A stretch of 64,000 nt of DNA from Apricaphanius iberus. Taxonomy: Eukaryota; Chordata; Actinopteri; Cyprinodontiformes; Aphaniidae. The DNA lies in assembly GCA_028564705.1 (NCBI GenBank), contig JAPXFQ010000166.1, positions 62,001-126,000 of the forward strand, read 5' to 3'. The first letter of the stretch is position 1. Each line of letters starts with the position of its first letter. Of the stretch, positions 1 through 10,599 are shown piece after piece. Made by a program: the position numbers and the translations under genes. The notes under the pieces are model-generated. The model did not search any database and was not told the origin of the DNA. It was given only the letters and a program-made list of their open reading frames with translations.

Positions 1-3000
1 GTCGTGACAAGACGAAATTGTCTCTAGTGAGAATTCTGCAATTGTGAGATATCAGACTCAGATTAGATTAAATTAAACACTCAGCGCCGAAAATGGTATT
101 AATGTGATTTTTGTAGCACATTTTTCCCCTGATCTTAGCTAGAATGAAAAACCAGAGCAGCTTTAGAGTAACCTGACAGTTACATTGTTAGCAGTCATTG
201 CACTGCATGTATTGTTATCAAATATGTAGATTTAGAAAAATGTATTAGAATGGAAAAAAGAGACGTCCACAGATTAAAGTTAGAACTACTTGAGACACAT
301 ATGTATTACTATATAATTACAGTAGAGCAGGGTGACTGTTACCTTTAAAAACACCTTAATATATAAATAAAGCTCCTAACTTAAAAAAATTCTAACAAAG
401 CAATGTGTTTTTAATATTGTCCAAGGCCTACAGCAGAAAAATGAGAAGTAATTTCAGTGTTTGAAATGGGCAAGTTTAATTTTGAAGCCCGAGCGAACCA
501 ATAAGCTGAGAAAATGGCAAATAGAAAAGAGCAAATTGCATTCCTCTGTAAAAAGTGAAAAAAAGACTTAAGGAACATATAAAAGTAATCTCCAGCTGGA
601 AATTAGAAATCAACCCTCAGAAACTGACTAACAGAAAAGAAATATTACTGTCCACTTTCTAAATCAATATAACATTGCTACAAGACAGTATTGCCATGGC
701 AACGCTGGTAAAGAATGAAGCAATTCTTATTATTTCAAAATAAATATCGGAGCCCGAAGCCCGACTTTTATTACAGCGGGCGACAGATTGCCAAGCCTGT
801 ATTCAGCTGAAGCATTGCTTTTCAATCACATGTGTTATGAATGTAGAAATTCCAGCAGACAGGATGATAACGGGATCTTAAATTAACCTGCAAAGGTGAC
901 CAGAAACTTATCAGCAGCTGGAGGATTTTCCTTTTTGCTTCCTTCTCTAAGGGGGAATAAACTGTGGTTCTGTTAATATTCAGCAAAAATACGCCTTCAG
1001 CATGCACCCACTTTCTTCTCCCGTAGTTAAAAGAGAAAATGGCTGAGTTGCTTTTTTTTCCCTCCTCTTAAATTGGAGGCAAATTGGAGCCTGATATCAC
1101 AGGGTGAAGTAAAATGTTGACACGGAATATTTTGGTACATGTGTTGCTATTCATTATCGACTATAGCTTGTATATTATGTCATTTCAAAGAGCAGTGGTT
1201 GTATTCCTTCTACAGTCATTATTAGTACTCTCAGTACTCTCCATAATTGTTTATATTACACATTTATACTCTAATTATATTTTAAAATAGTAAATGGTTT
1301 GCAGTTTGCATGCAAGTTAATGCGAAACTGATGTATGTCTGCAGCTTATGGTTAATGCGTTGAAATCTATTTTTCTTGGGCAGCAGTAAACCATGAAGGC
1401 AATTTCTTCAGAAAAGATTTTAAAACGTCCCACAAAGTTTTGTTTACGATAATAGCTGCTGCAGCCCAATTTTTTTTCAGATTGAACTAGGAGAAGTTTA
1501 ACACCAGTCCGCCTAACAAGCAGCATTATTACATTGTAGCTGGCTGACATCGCAGTCATTGAACACACCAGCAGGCAAACTGGTGATCTGTCTCCCGGAA
1601 AGGGCTGAATCCGGAACGAAAAAGTTATTTGTGCAAAAACACACCGGTGTATGAGGAAATCAATCAAGAGAAGTAGAGCCATCGCACACCCGTGTGGCCA
1701 CCCGAAAACACCAACCCAGACATTCCTTGCTGCACACGTGTAACCGTGTAGGCACTTAGACGATACATTAGACAAGAAGGTTGAATTGACAAGCCTATAA
1801 CTTTAGAGCCAATAAACACTAAGAGGGCACCACAGTGAAATAGACTAGAGCCAACCTGCTGTGTTGACAACCTGGCCAAAAAATAAAAAAATACTCACTA
1901 AATACAGTCTAGCCATGGTTTGTACCCAGCAAATAAAGGGTGAAGCTTTTAGGCAATGAGCAGCAGGTGATCTCAGCTTTTCTGCAAGTCCTAATGCTCC
2001 TAAAAGCCTCTCTCCCTGCTTCTGTAATTGGGCATCAGTAGTTAATGTAGTATTGACTGCATTACATGCTCCTGTGCATCCTTTCCCAACTAATGCCATT
2101 TGCATCACCTTGTACATTTACCATATTGCTTAGCCAATAACTGCTAAAAGCAATGCGAATCGTGAATCATATAGGGAACTTTTAGCAAGATGGACATCCG
2201 AAGAAGGGGCCAATTTACAGTTGAGTTAATTTGAGTACATTAGCACAACATGGCCTGAGCCAGACAGACCAATTTATGTCTGCACCGCAATCCTTTTATT
2301 GATTCTCAGATGTGTAAGTGTAAGAATGAAGTGCTAAGACAAATGAAATATCTATTTCCAATCATAAATAATGTGTTCCAAATGCATCCATTACTTTCGT
2401 ATGAGGATAAACTCAGAGTGCAGCAGGCATATACTGAGATGTGGTGTATGGTCCATGAAGGCTGTCACTGTGTATACCAGCAGGTGGTCCATATTCACTC
2501 AATCCCTCTAAGAGTTGCCGAATAAATATACTTTTTTTTTCTTCCAAAACGCATTAAAACCTTCAGCGAGGCTGCTGTGGATATCACGCCGAATAAATGA
2601 AAGTGCATCTGAGCATTTCATCCAAAATGGGACGTCATTAGAGGCAAGTTTGATTCAAATTGAAATTAATTAGACTGCCTCACCCATTAACCTGAATACA
2701 TTGAAATACATAAGTAATGCAAGAAGGCCTATTTCGATGGGAAATGAGCGAACGTCGCACGGCGCTATCCATAATTTGCAATCAAGTTAAAAGCACTCCG
2801 CTGTCATCTCCCATCCCGTGTGATGTCAAAGGCTGCCTCGCCAACTTCACAGACGCAAAAAGCACTTAGAGAGAACAGGAGCAAAGAGGAGAGGAGAGTG
2901 CGTGGACTAGTGGATACAGCCCTAAAAAGACGCAACACACCAAATGTCTGAAATAAACACGCAACTCTTCCACGCTGAGCTGCAGTTTTGAAGTGGCAGT

Positions 3001-3168
3001 GTATTTGTGGAACTTTCATGAAGAAATGTTTCCCTGCCAAACAAATAAAAAAAAAGCCCGGAGCCCATCGTGATTGAATGAGGTCGAGATCCGGGCAGAT
3101 TTAAAACGTGTAAAAATGTCAGTAGTTTCCCCGGGTTATTATTTGTGCATCCTGCCGCTGTGGCTGTT
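1..3168 (-). other. lmo1: lmo1 intron 1 (partial, runs off the left edge)
   Basis: No LIM-type exon with paired Cys/His codons was found on the minus strand here, so intron 1 is longer than 3.1 kb, in line with the long first intron known in vertebrate LMO1. Positions 1-2500 are AT-rich with no repeat I recognise. An open minus frame at 1317-1775 has no recognisable protein features. The most conserved-looking part is 2540-2830. Confidence 0.6.
2540..2830. promoter_or_regulatory. candidate intronic enhancer of lmo1
   Basis: This block is more GC-balanced than its surroundings and free of recognised repeats. It contains homeodomain-type core sites, including AATTAATTAG near 2665 and CCATAATTTGC near 2770. 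It lies 350-650 bp downstream of the exon 1 donor. The regulatory role is inferred from texture and position only. Confidence 0.3.
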
Positions 3169-3174
3169 ACTCAC
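3169..3174 (-). other. lmo1: 5' splice donor of lmo1 exon 1
   Basis: The plus strand reads ACTCAC directly before the coding bases, so the minus strand reads GAGG|GTGAGT, an optimal U1 donor. It splits a glycine codon after its first base, so exon 2 should begin in phase 1 (expected next residues V-P-M-L). No matching LIM exon is visible to the left. Confidence 0.75.
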
Positions 3175-3196
3175 CCTCCTCCTTGTCCAACACCAT
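3175..3196 (-). CDS. lmo1: lmo1 first coding exon (N-terminus of LIM-only protein 1)
   Basis: Read on the minus strand, 3196 to 3175 gives ATG GTG TTG GAC AAG GAG GAG G, that is MVLDKEE plus the first base of a further codon. It is followed at once by GTGAGT, a perfect 5' splice donor, so the exon ends in phase 1. Vertebrate LMO1 begins (M)MVLDKE[D/E]G before the intron that precedes the LIM exons, so the peptide, the length and the intron phase all agree. The start has a strong Kozak context (A at -3, G at +4) and is the first in-frame ATG in the exon. LMO1 is a nuclear adaptor with two LIM zinc-binding domains that bridges LDB1 and bHLH/GATA complexes and does not bind DNA itself. The LIM exons are not in this window. 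The paralogue lmo3 usually starts further in, at MLSVQP, so it is less likely. The short match limits certainty. Confidence 0.75.
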
Positions 3197-3690
3197 CGTC
3201 CTGAGGAACGAGGAGTCCTTCCCCGGGCGATCCGTCCTCGGCTCCAGCAGGCTGCACCGCTCCGTCTGTTCACCGCTTCTCCTGGAAATGGCTTTGAAAC
3301 GCGCGGTTGAGTCTACTAGACTACGCCTTGCTAAACCAAACCAAAAAAGGGGGGTAGGGAAAAAAAGGAGCGAGAAAACCTGGAAAGACGGATCGCTTTC
3401 TGCACCTTCTATCAATAATAATTCACACACGGTATGCGGTGATAAACACGACAAGAATCCCCTTTCCGGGCTGAACTGCAAAGCAAATAAACAACGCGTC
3501 GGTTGTCCTTGATCAATTCCATGCGAAGGTAAAAAAAATGGCAAAAAAAAAACAATAAAAAGCGAGATAAATCGAGAGTAGGCTATATCTGCGTAAGGGT
3601 GCACACACACGGACGAATCACACGCTCGGACAGAGAACCAGCTGAGCTCTCTGCTCTCGTAGTTAATGCTCTCCCTTTCGTCTTCTCATT
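3197..3690 (-). other. lmo1: lmo1 5' UTR (approximate extent)
   Basis: The stretch upstream of the start codon is CpG-richer than the rest of the window. It is open in the lmo1 frame for about 400 nt but has no in-frame ATG before the annotated start. The transcription start was placed only from a TATA-like motif near 3706-3713, so the outer limit is uncertain. Confidence 0.4.
3412..3522 (-). CDS. upstream ORF in lmo1 leader (36 codons)
   Basis: On the minus strand an ATG at 3522 opens 36 codons ending in TGA at 3414-3412, about 215 nt before the lmo1 start. The peptide begins MELIKDNRR and resembles nothing I know. If the leader extends this far, the uORF could reduce lmo1 translation. Another very short uORF (ATG near 3682, eight codons) may also fall within the leader. 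Confidence 0.3.
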   Translation of the reverse strand: MELIKDNRRVVYLLCSSARKGDSCRVYHRIPCVNYY

Positions 3691-3699
3691 TGCTCCGAA

Positions 3700-3740
3700 A
3701 CAGCAACTATATATTCAAACAAATCCAATTGCGAATCTGA
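3700..3740 (-). promoter_or_regulatory. possible lmo1 core promoter (TATA- and CCAAT-like)
   Basis: Read on the minus strand, GCAATTGGATTTG (an inverted CCAAT box) is followed within about 20 nt by GAATATATAG, a TATA-like element. A start about 30 nt downstream would lie near 3680. The motif pair is weak evidence in AT-rich DNA. Confidence 0.3.
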
Positions 3741-3849
3741 CAACTGCTAAAAGCAAACTCGCACCGCCTCTCTCTCAGTTTGTGTGCCGCACTCTCGTCT
3801 CTCTGCGGCTGAATAAATGCGCGCAGTTTCCAGAGACCCTCGGATTCCC

Positions 3850-4060
3850 CTGTTAATTAAATCAATTCATTATGCTCAGATCTGATTAGCAGCCCTTCCC
3901 CCCCTCTTTGAATCAATTATTCAATACACAAACATAATTGCTTGTGCCAGAGGTGTCTAAGTATTAGCTTATTTAACTCCAAGGACACTAATTACCCCTA
4001 GGGCAAGGGAACTTTTCTCATTAATTCTGACAAAACACAAAAGCACAGCTAAGGGAAAGT
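3850..4060. promoter_or_regulatory. candidate promoter-proximal conserved block
   Basis: This repeat-free block lies just upstream of the putative lmo1 promoter. It contains GTTAATTAAATC, CTGATTAGC, AACATAATTGC and CACTAATTACC, a dense set of homeodomain-type cores. The enhancer role is inference. Confidence 0.3.
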
Positions 4061-4078
4061 GAGTGCGTGCACCGACGG

Positions 4079-4097
4079 GCGCGCGCGCATGCATGCG
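4079..4097. repeat. alternating purine-pyrimidine tract
   Basis: The tract GCGCGCGCGCATGCATGCG alternates purine and pyrimidine throughout, a sequence type that favours Z-DNA. It lies about 45 bp from a GA microsatellite and about 0.9 kb upstream of the lmo1 start codon. Confidence 0.6.
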
Positions 4098-4140
4098 AGA
4101 CTGCCTGCCAGTCTAAATGCGCGTGATGGAAAGGGAAAGC

Positions 4141-4167
<27 letters not shown>
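4141..4167. repeat. (GA)n microsatellite
   Basis: About 13 uninterrupted GA units form a purine strand, flanked by GGGAAAGC and GCGCACGTGCG. Confidence 0.9.
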
Positions 4168-4171
<4 letters not shown>

Positions 4172-4261
4172 CGTGCGTGTGAGGGGTTGTGTTAAAGTGT
4201 GCGTAAGTATCGAGCACAGAGGGAGAGTGATGCTGCTCCATCCTGGTAGACTTTGAGTCAA

Positions 4262-4620
4262 CACAAAATGCGCTTATTGTTTTCCTCTCCGACTTCTACT
4301 TTCCTCCGCAGATTTGAAACCGTCTAATTGCGGTCTGTTTAGCCGCTAATTAGCGTCCAGACGCACTTATCATACATAGCCTACATCATACACGCAGCCG
4401 TTTCAAAGCAAGGCGAACACAACAGATGGGCCGCGTTTTTGATTAGTGGCTAGATAGAAGGGCTCAGTTTCGAATCTGGTAATATAATTGTTGCCCGTTA
4501 TTGCCAAGATGAAAGTGTTGCTGTTTCGTGGCGGAGCCTTAAATAGCACCACTTTCACTTGCCCTGCGGAGACTGTTAACCAATTAAGGGTGAGATCCAA
4601 CAAAGATTAGCCATTTAGGA
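4262..4620. promoter_or_regulatory. candidate upstream regulatory block
   Basis: This repeat-free block contains CCGCTAATTAGCG near 4342, a palindromic homeodomain-type site, and ACTTATCA near 4366, a GATA-type site read on the minus strand. It lies about 1.1-1.4 kb upstream of the lmo1 start codon. Function is inferred. Confidence 0.3.
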
Positions 4621-5694
4621 GAGTGGAGCGGAGTGCAGCTCCAATAACGCTGGTTTGTCAACGGCCAGCAGGCTGTCTGTCTGTGGTGTGAGCCTGCTCA
4701 GTCTGTCCTTGCCTTCTGTCACGTTTCGCACCAGTTATTCTATTGTTTGAGTACATCATCATTATAAGTAAGTATATTTTGTCAAATATATAGTGATTTG
4801 CCCTCTCACAGAGTTCTTCTATCTTGTTTTTGCCACCAATTGTATCAGATAAAAACATAAATTTTTAACATATTACATATGGTGACCCGTCCATGTTGTA
4901 TCTCACCCAATGACCACTGGAAATGGGCATCAGCCAGCTTCAATGATCCTACAAAGATGAGCAGATCAGTTAAGCAATAGATAGGGTGAATATAACCTGA
5001 GTAAATAAAAAAAATGTAGTTTTGAATTTTTGATTTTGTTAATTAATGGAGAGAAGTCATCCTATTAGGAAACGTAATTATTCGCTAAATGTAATAACTG
5101 GTTTTACCAACCGTGACCAACAACTTTCAATAACCACAAATGTGTCTTTTACGCTACTTTTGGAGCACTTTGACCAACTAATCTTGGCAGTTGTGTTAAT
5201 GAAAAAAATGGTTGAACTGTCTGTTTAACAGTATGATTAGGTCAATCCAAACAGTTTGTTTTACTGAGCCAATCATTGCTCGACCTGCAAATTTACTTCA
5301 GATTATTGTCCTTCTTCATAATCCAAGTGTGTTTTAGCATCATACTACCAGCATTACCATGTTTGACTGTAAATATTAAGATGTAAGTAAATGTCGATAT
5401 TTAAATGTATCAGATTATTTTATGTCACCATATGTATCAACATTCAAAAGAAATGTATCTATTTTTATTTTTTTAGAATTTGAATGGAACCATCAATGAT
5501 GACAGAACTCTAGTAAAACTGAAAGTATGACCGCTGGTTGGTGGTTGTTTTCACCTTCTTGTTCCAGTGGATCAACTAGATCTAGTAATAAAACTTGATG
5601 TTTTAAGTGTGAAACATGTTGGAGTTTTTAGAATGATGTGACTTTTTTTTACAGCTAAATTCAGTTTTAAGAGTCACAATATATAGTCTTACTC
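4621..5694. other. anonymous AT-rich intergenic DNA
   Basis: No gene, RNA or recognised repeat was seen here on either strand; all open frames are short and featureless. Confidence 0.5.
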
Positions 5695-5780
5695 ATAGTA
5701 TTGCAATATATTACAATATATTGTATCCTCCCCCCGTATTGTGATACATATCTTATCACCAGATTCTTGTCAGTACACAT
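5695..5780. mobile_element. hAT-type miniature element remnant
   Basis: The stretch repeats TTGCAATATATTACAATATATTG-like units and ends in a piece reading CACCAGATTCTTGTCAGTACAC. This composition resembles a non-autonomous fish hAT-like element end. No intact terminal repeat pair was found, so the family is tentative. Confidence 0.4.
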
Positions 5781-6629
5781 CCATAGGTAGAACCTTTAAG
5801 ATATTTCTACATTTGCCTTTTCAGTCCTCAGAATATTGTTTAAAGGTTTGTTTAAACCTTAAGATATTGTGTGAAAAATTTAAGACATACTTTAATCTTG
5901 TTGGTCAGCATTGTCTTGGCCTTGGAAGTCTTCAATGACTGTCTCTTTCTTATTGTTGAATGATTCATATTTATATCATCAAATTTCTGCCATAAACCCA
6001 GAGGAGCACATTAAGCAATCACAACAGCACATAATGGAGAGAGTGCATAACTAAAAACGCAGCCACATTTTTATTTATTCATGACCCCTTGTACAGTTGA
6101 AAGCGTATTTTACCACAACTATGTTTTTTTTTAAGGATTTTTTTTCAGAGGAAAATAGCTAAGTAAGTAAATAAATAAGTAAACATGGCCAATCAGAAGA
6201 GTTAGTACCCCCAACTGACAAATATGCGCACTAAACAGGGAGCAAGTGCAACTTTCTGGCAAGACCATACAGATGGGAGGAAGTGAGTCTTACCACCTGC
6301 AGAACTTTAGATGATGATCCGGATTCTTTTATCACATGGAAGTGTTACTGAAATGCTCTTGGAGGGAATTCGGTAGGCTTGTCACTCCTGGAAAGGTTCA
6401 CCATTTGTCTAAGTTTTGTCCAGTGGCTCTCACTATGGGTTACTGTTGCCTAACAGTCTTGGAAATGGCTCTGTAACCTTACAGACTGATAGATGAGAAA
6501 AACATTGTTTCTTATCAGGTGTTGAATTCCTTTAGATAGGGCATAATCGGATGCTTCTTGAGATCTTTAAGCCAACTTTGTAATGTTTGACAGGTCCTGC
6601 TTAACCAATTTTTTATAAGTTGCTCTACC
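5781..6629. other. anonymous intergenic DNA
   Basis: Unremarkable AT-rich sequence. Short poly-T and GTAAGTAAATAAATAAG-like stretches occur near 6160. No coding or repeat signal is recognised. Confidence 0.5.
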
Positions 6630-7301
6630 TAAAGACCCACTCCGTAACTTCTACACCATAAGAACACGTGTTTTCCAAAAGTTTTGGTGACATAACACAA
6701 TTTTTGATGTTCGTTTTTAAGGGCTGTTACTACATGTTAGGGTTGCGCTGTTGTTAACCGCACTAAAGAACTGTTCACCTGCGGACCGCTTCCCCGGATA
6801 TACTAACTGAGTTTTGCTTTACGGCAGTACCCTACACAATACCTAATGGTATAAAAAAACTTGCGGTTTTGAGACTTGAGCGATGGCAGATCCACCAAAG
6901 AAACCATAGAGGACTTTTTTAGAAGAGGAGAGGAAAAGAAACTGAGCAGCAAGAGCTGAAAGCTGCTGGAGCTTCACCGCTGGAAAAGACTTAAACTCTG
7001 ATTCACACTGGGCAAACGGATATGCCTGTAATGCGCCGCTGCAGCTGAGCCAGCTTCTCAAACCCAAACAAGACGCCATCATGAGAAGCAAGGAAAATGA
7101 ACCGGGCGGCAAGAGCAGCTGAAAGCTGCTGGAGCTTTACCGCTGCCCCCGATGTGAATAGTCAATAGTTGCAGTGTGCTGAGCTGGATGTTGCTGCTCA
7201 TGACCAGGCACCTGTGTGGTCAGCCGCCGTAAGAGAGACGTTAGAGATACAGCAGGATGTATGGATGGTGATCTAGCCATGTTGCTACCAGATTGGTAAG
7301 T
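6630..7301 (+). pseudogene. decayed DNA-transposon first exon with splice donor
   Basis: An ATG at 6883 opens MADPPKKP and then hits a stop; the next stretch is rich in R, K and E codons (LEEERKRN). The region ends at 7296-7301 with GTAAGT after a Leu-Pro-Asp-Trp reading, like an exon end. Short basic first exons of this kind occur in multi-exon fish DNA transposons of the Harbinger/ISL2EU type, but the family is a guess. An internal segment near 6935-6985 is imperfectly repeated near 7090-7146 (AGCTGAAAGCTGCTGGAGCT-like), showing a local duplication. Several stops make it non-functional. Confidence 0.35.
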
Positions 7302-9479
7302 AATACATGTTTTTTCCGAGGTTATTTGGGCATGATGATGTGATCCAGTGCTGGGGAAACAGTTTGATGGTTTACCAACTGACATGCCGTTAGTTTGATG
7401 TTTCGTTGTTTTGGCTGGCGAATTTGTAAAACCGTCAGTACACTTCTTTAGATGCGCTCCATGGAGATTTGTTTTTGCGACAGTGAAATGTTATCAAAAT
7501 GTACTTTTTCACAGATGATTGGCTGGTTTGGATAGCTTTCCCCTAAAATTATCTTTTGAAAACCAGTTTTTGTGGTAAATATAGATGATCTTTGATTGAA
7601 GCTGAAATAGTTGGAAGACCTGAAACATTTCGGTCTGACAAATAAGACAAAGTGGAAGAACATTTTGTTTACTGCACTGTATGTTGGATTAATCTTTTGT
7701 TCAACCCCGTCTTTTCCCCTGACAAAGATATTTCTGTATCAGTTAAGGATGAAGGTCAAAAAAAGTTTAAAAAAAATATTTGATTTGGAATCAAAGCATG
7801 TAATTTGGTTTTAACAGTTTGACTTAGGGTATGAATGATGCTTAGCCATTTTATAATAATCTCCAAAAAACATTTTATTCACCCCGTTCTACAAACCTAA
7901 CATACAAAGCTCCCTGTACCGTGCCCATAGGGATAATTTCAGTTCTCAAGGCAGCAAGCTGTGGTAAGATTGGTTTGGCCCTGAAATCAATGGTCTGATC
8001 CCTCTCTGTACAGCTTTCTGGCTGACACGCTTGACTTTTCATCTCCACGGTCACATAGATTGATGACTTATGACCGAGAATGTATGTCTGCTGACCTATA
8101 GCGTTGAGTGAGTGACACATAATTAATCCAATCACACAGAAAACTGGAAAAAGTAAAGGGAACAATGGGTCAGTGTCATCAGGGCTCGGCTTCAAATATC
8201 CATTTAACATTTGAAAGTGGAGACCATTCAGTGTACTGCTTCAACAATTATTATAAGAGCACATGAACAGGTTTCACAAGGTCTCTTATTAAAGTAGTTC
8301 TCATCAATACAAATTACCCATGTGTTAACTCACAACAAGTTGTGTTTTTGCATGTTACCCCTAAGCCCCTCGCTGTGTCTTAGGGTCCACCCCATTTCCT
8401 ACTCTACATCCAACACCTGGGTCAGTGGATACCATCAACAAGCCCTGAGCGGGCTTCTCTGATGCACAGTTAATTAGAATTCATTTCTGAGCATGCATTA
8501 GCCATGCATGTCTATTTATGGGCTGCTCTCAAATGCAACCACTACAAAACAGTGCACTGTAATTAACCCCACCTAATCAGATAGCGCAATTGTGTTGTGT
8601 TTCCATTCGTCCTCAGGCACACAGCCATTGGACAGAGGTTCCAGAGAGAGGATGAGCCCATTCTATAGTTCAGAATGGCTAAGCAGATTAAAACCTCATA
8701 TCAAACATGATATTTACAGGCAAACCTCAGTGGAGAGTGCTCCTTTTATGTGGAATGGAGAGAGGCTTCAGGGCTGGGCTTTTAAAGCCATGTCCCTTAA
8801 TTGTATTCTGGTTAAGTGGGATGAATGGTGCTTTTTAATCAGACTACTGACGTGGTTGTGGGTTGTAAAAGTATAGAGACTGTGCCTGACAGTTAAGATG
8901 CTGAATGATATGCTTTTAATCCAAGCCTCTGTGTTTCCACTTTTATTCAAATGCATTTTGATGCCTTGCTGACACCTGTAAGCATCTATATTGCACTTCT
9001 GCTACGAAAAGAAGTCAATTTTACAAAGCATTTATTCAATTTATGCTTATTTTTTTTATAGTATACTTAGAGATACATGAAGAACAAGTTTCTTGTAGCA
9101 ATGAAACCTGCTCCACTTTGTTACACTGAGTTTTGCTCCTCCTAGTGGCTGATCTCGACTATATTTCCCCCTTGCAGTTGTACATAAATACCTTTGATAG
9201 AAGGGATTTACCATATAATATAATAAATTGTACCCACTTTTCCTTCTCTTCATCGAGCAGCTCGTCGTAGGTGGAAAAAAAAAAGTCACTGTAATCTTTT
9301 TGATATAACCTGACATGCTCACCATATAGAAAGTAATAAAACCAGCATAAGCCCTGCTGTTCAATCTAGTCAATTTGAATTTCATGACCAATCAAATGTC
9401 GACAAGGTGTCACTCGGTGGGTAGGGAAGAGGAGAGAGTGAATCCCTTTCCCAAACAGCTAATCCAACTTTAATCCTAG
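7302..9479. other. anonymous intergenic DNA
   Basis: No gene recognised. A 111-codon open minus frame at 7875-8210 shows no known domain. The stretch 9056-9260 includes the phrase CTCCTCCTAGTGGC, a composition often seen in fish transposons, but no ends could be found. Confidence 0.45.
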
Positions 9480-10085
9480 TCATTAGGAATTAGACATGCA
9501 GAGCTGTCCGGCCGTGCCTCTAAATTACAATCAAACGGTTACCAATTACACAAATTATTGATGGTAGATTCTCTTTTCAACTGCAAATTAAGGCTATTAA
9601 GGAAGGCTCCTTTTTAATGCAAAAGTGACTAATTAACCAGCGGATAGAAAATCTGCTGCCCAGATATCAAAAAGTTCTTAGCACACATTGCAGAAACACA
9701 AGGGAACCAATTAGTTTAATTATCAAAACAGCTAATTAAAATTGCACAGTTCCTAATTAGTTCTTTGCTTTTGCCTCTAATTGACAGCATGGAGATAAAT
9801 GGGCTGCCGATGAAAATGGGGAGAGGAGAAAAACAGGAGAAACTTCGGCAGAATATTTATGCTGACTTTATCTCCGTCTGTGTGGCAGCCCTTGAAAGTG
9901 GAAAATTAATGACCTTAATTCCCAAACTGTTTTTCCTCCTAACGGTGCTCCCCTCTGCGCTCCTGGTGCATGCTCCTTTGTATAGGCCTGCCACCCTGCC
10001 AACTGCTGGAATGGGAAATGAGGGGTACTTGGGGGTGGGAAGGAGCCACGATTCTCCTCCTAATGTGACAGCTTCCACCTAACAA
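9480..10085. promoter_or_regulatory. homeodomain-site-rich candidate enhancer
   Basis: Between about 9525 and 9785 there are repeated TAATTA-type cores: CTAATTAACC near 9629, TTTAATTATC near 9716, GCTAATTAAAA near 9731, CCTAATTAGTT near 9752 and CTCTAATTGACAG near 9775. The block is repeat-free and lies about 6 kb upstream of lmo1. Such clustering is typical of deeply conserved enhancers near developmental regulators. No alignment could be made. Confidence 0.35.
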
Positions 10086-10599
10086 TAGGGAAAGATGAAA
10101 GAATGGAGCAGATGTAACCACTGGGAGCGTTGCATCATGGGACTGCAACCGCACTGTGTGTTTTTTTGTTTTTTTTAAGAAACTGTCATCCACAGGGACA
10201 AGAATTTGTCCCAAGAAAGAGCTGAAACTCTGCTGGGACAGAGATAAAAGACTTTTAATTTGCCCGTCTTTAGTTTGAATAACATATTGATTGCACTGCT
10301 TTGCAAGTTAGCCGCTTTTGAAACCTTACACATTTTTGTTTATGATACAGAAAGGCCTCAGCCTCTGGATTTACTTATTAGTATGATCTTTTTAAAGGTC
10401 ATTGAAGAAAAACAAAGAAAAATGGCCTCTTTTTGAAATAACTGCTACACAACTTAACTTGACTGTTGTCTGTCCTCCTGGCAGGCATCATTTCTTTGTC
10501 TGTGTTCCTGCAAGGCCAGCCTTGTCATGTGTAATCCCAGCCTGCTCCCTGGATGCAAGTAATATGCGGCTCCCTTTGGCACATTAGTAGATAGCTATC
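10086..10599. other. anonymous intergenic DNA
   Basis: No recognised coding, RNA or repeat feature. Confidence 0.45.

Noticed and set aside
1317..1775. 152-codon open minus frame in lmo1 intron 1
   Set aside because: No domain, no supporting splice signals, and cysteine-rich low-conservation text. A chance frame of this length is expected in 64 kb read six ways.
1..3168. lmo1 exon 2 in the window
   Set aside because: No stretch encodes the CAGC...KIKDRYLLKALD-type LIM sequence on the minus strand.
3183..3512. 109-codon open plus frame over the lmo1 exon
   Set aside because: It is antisense to lmo1 exon 1 and its leader, starts with a non-ATG codon, and has no protein features.
7875..8210. 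111-codon open minus frame
   Set aside because: No recognisable domain or start context; surrounded by plain intergenic DNA.
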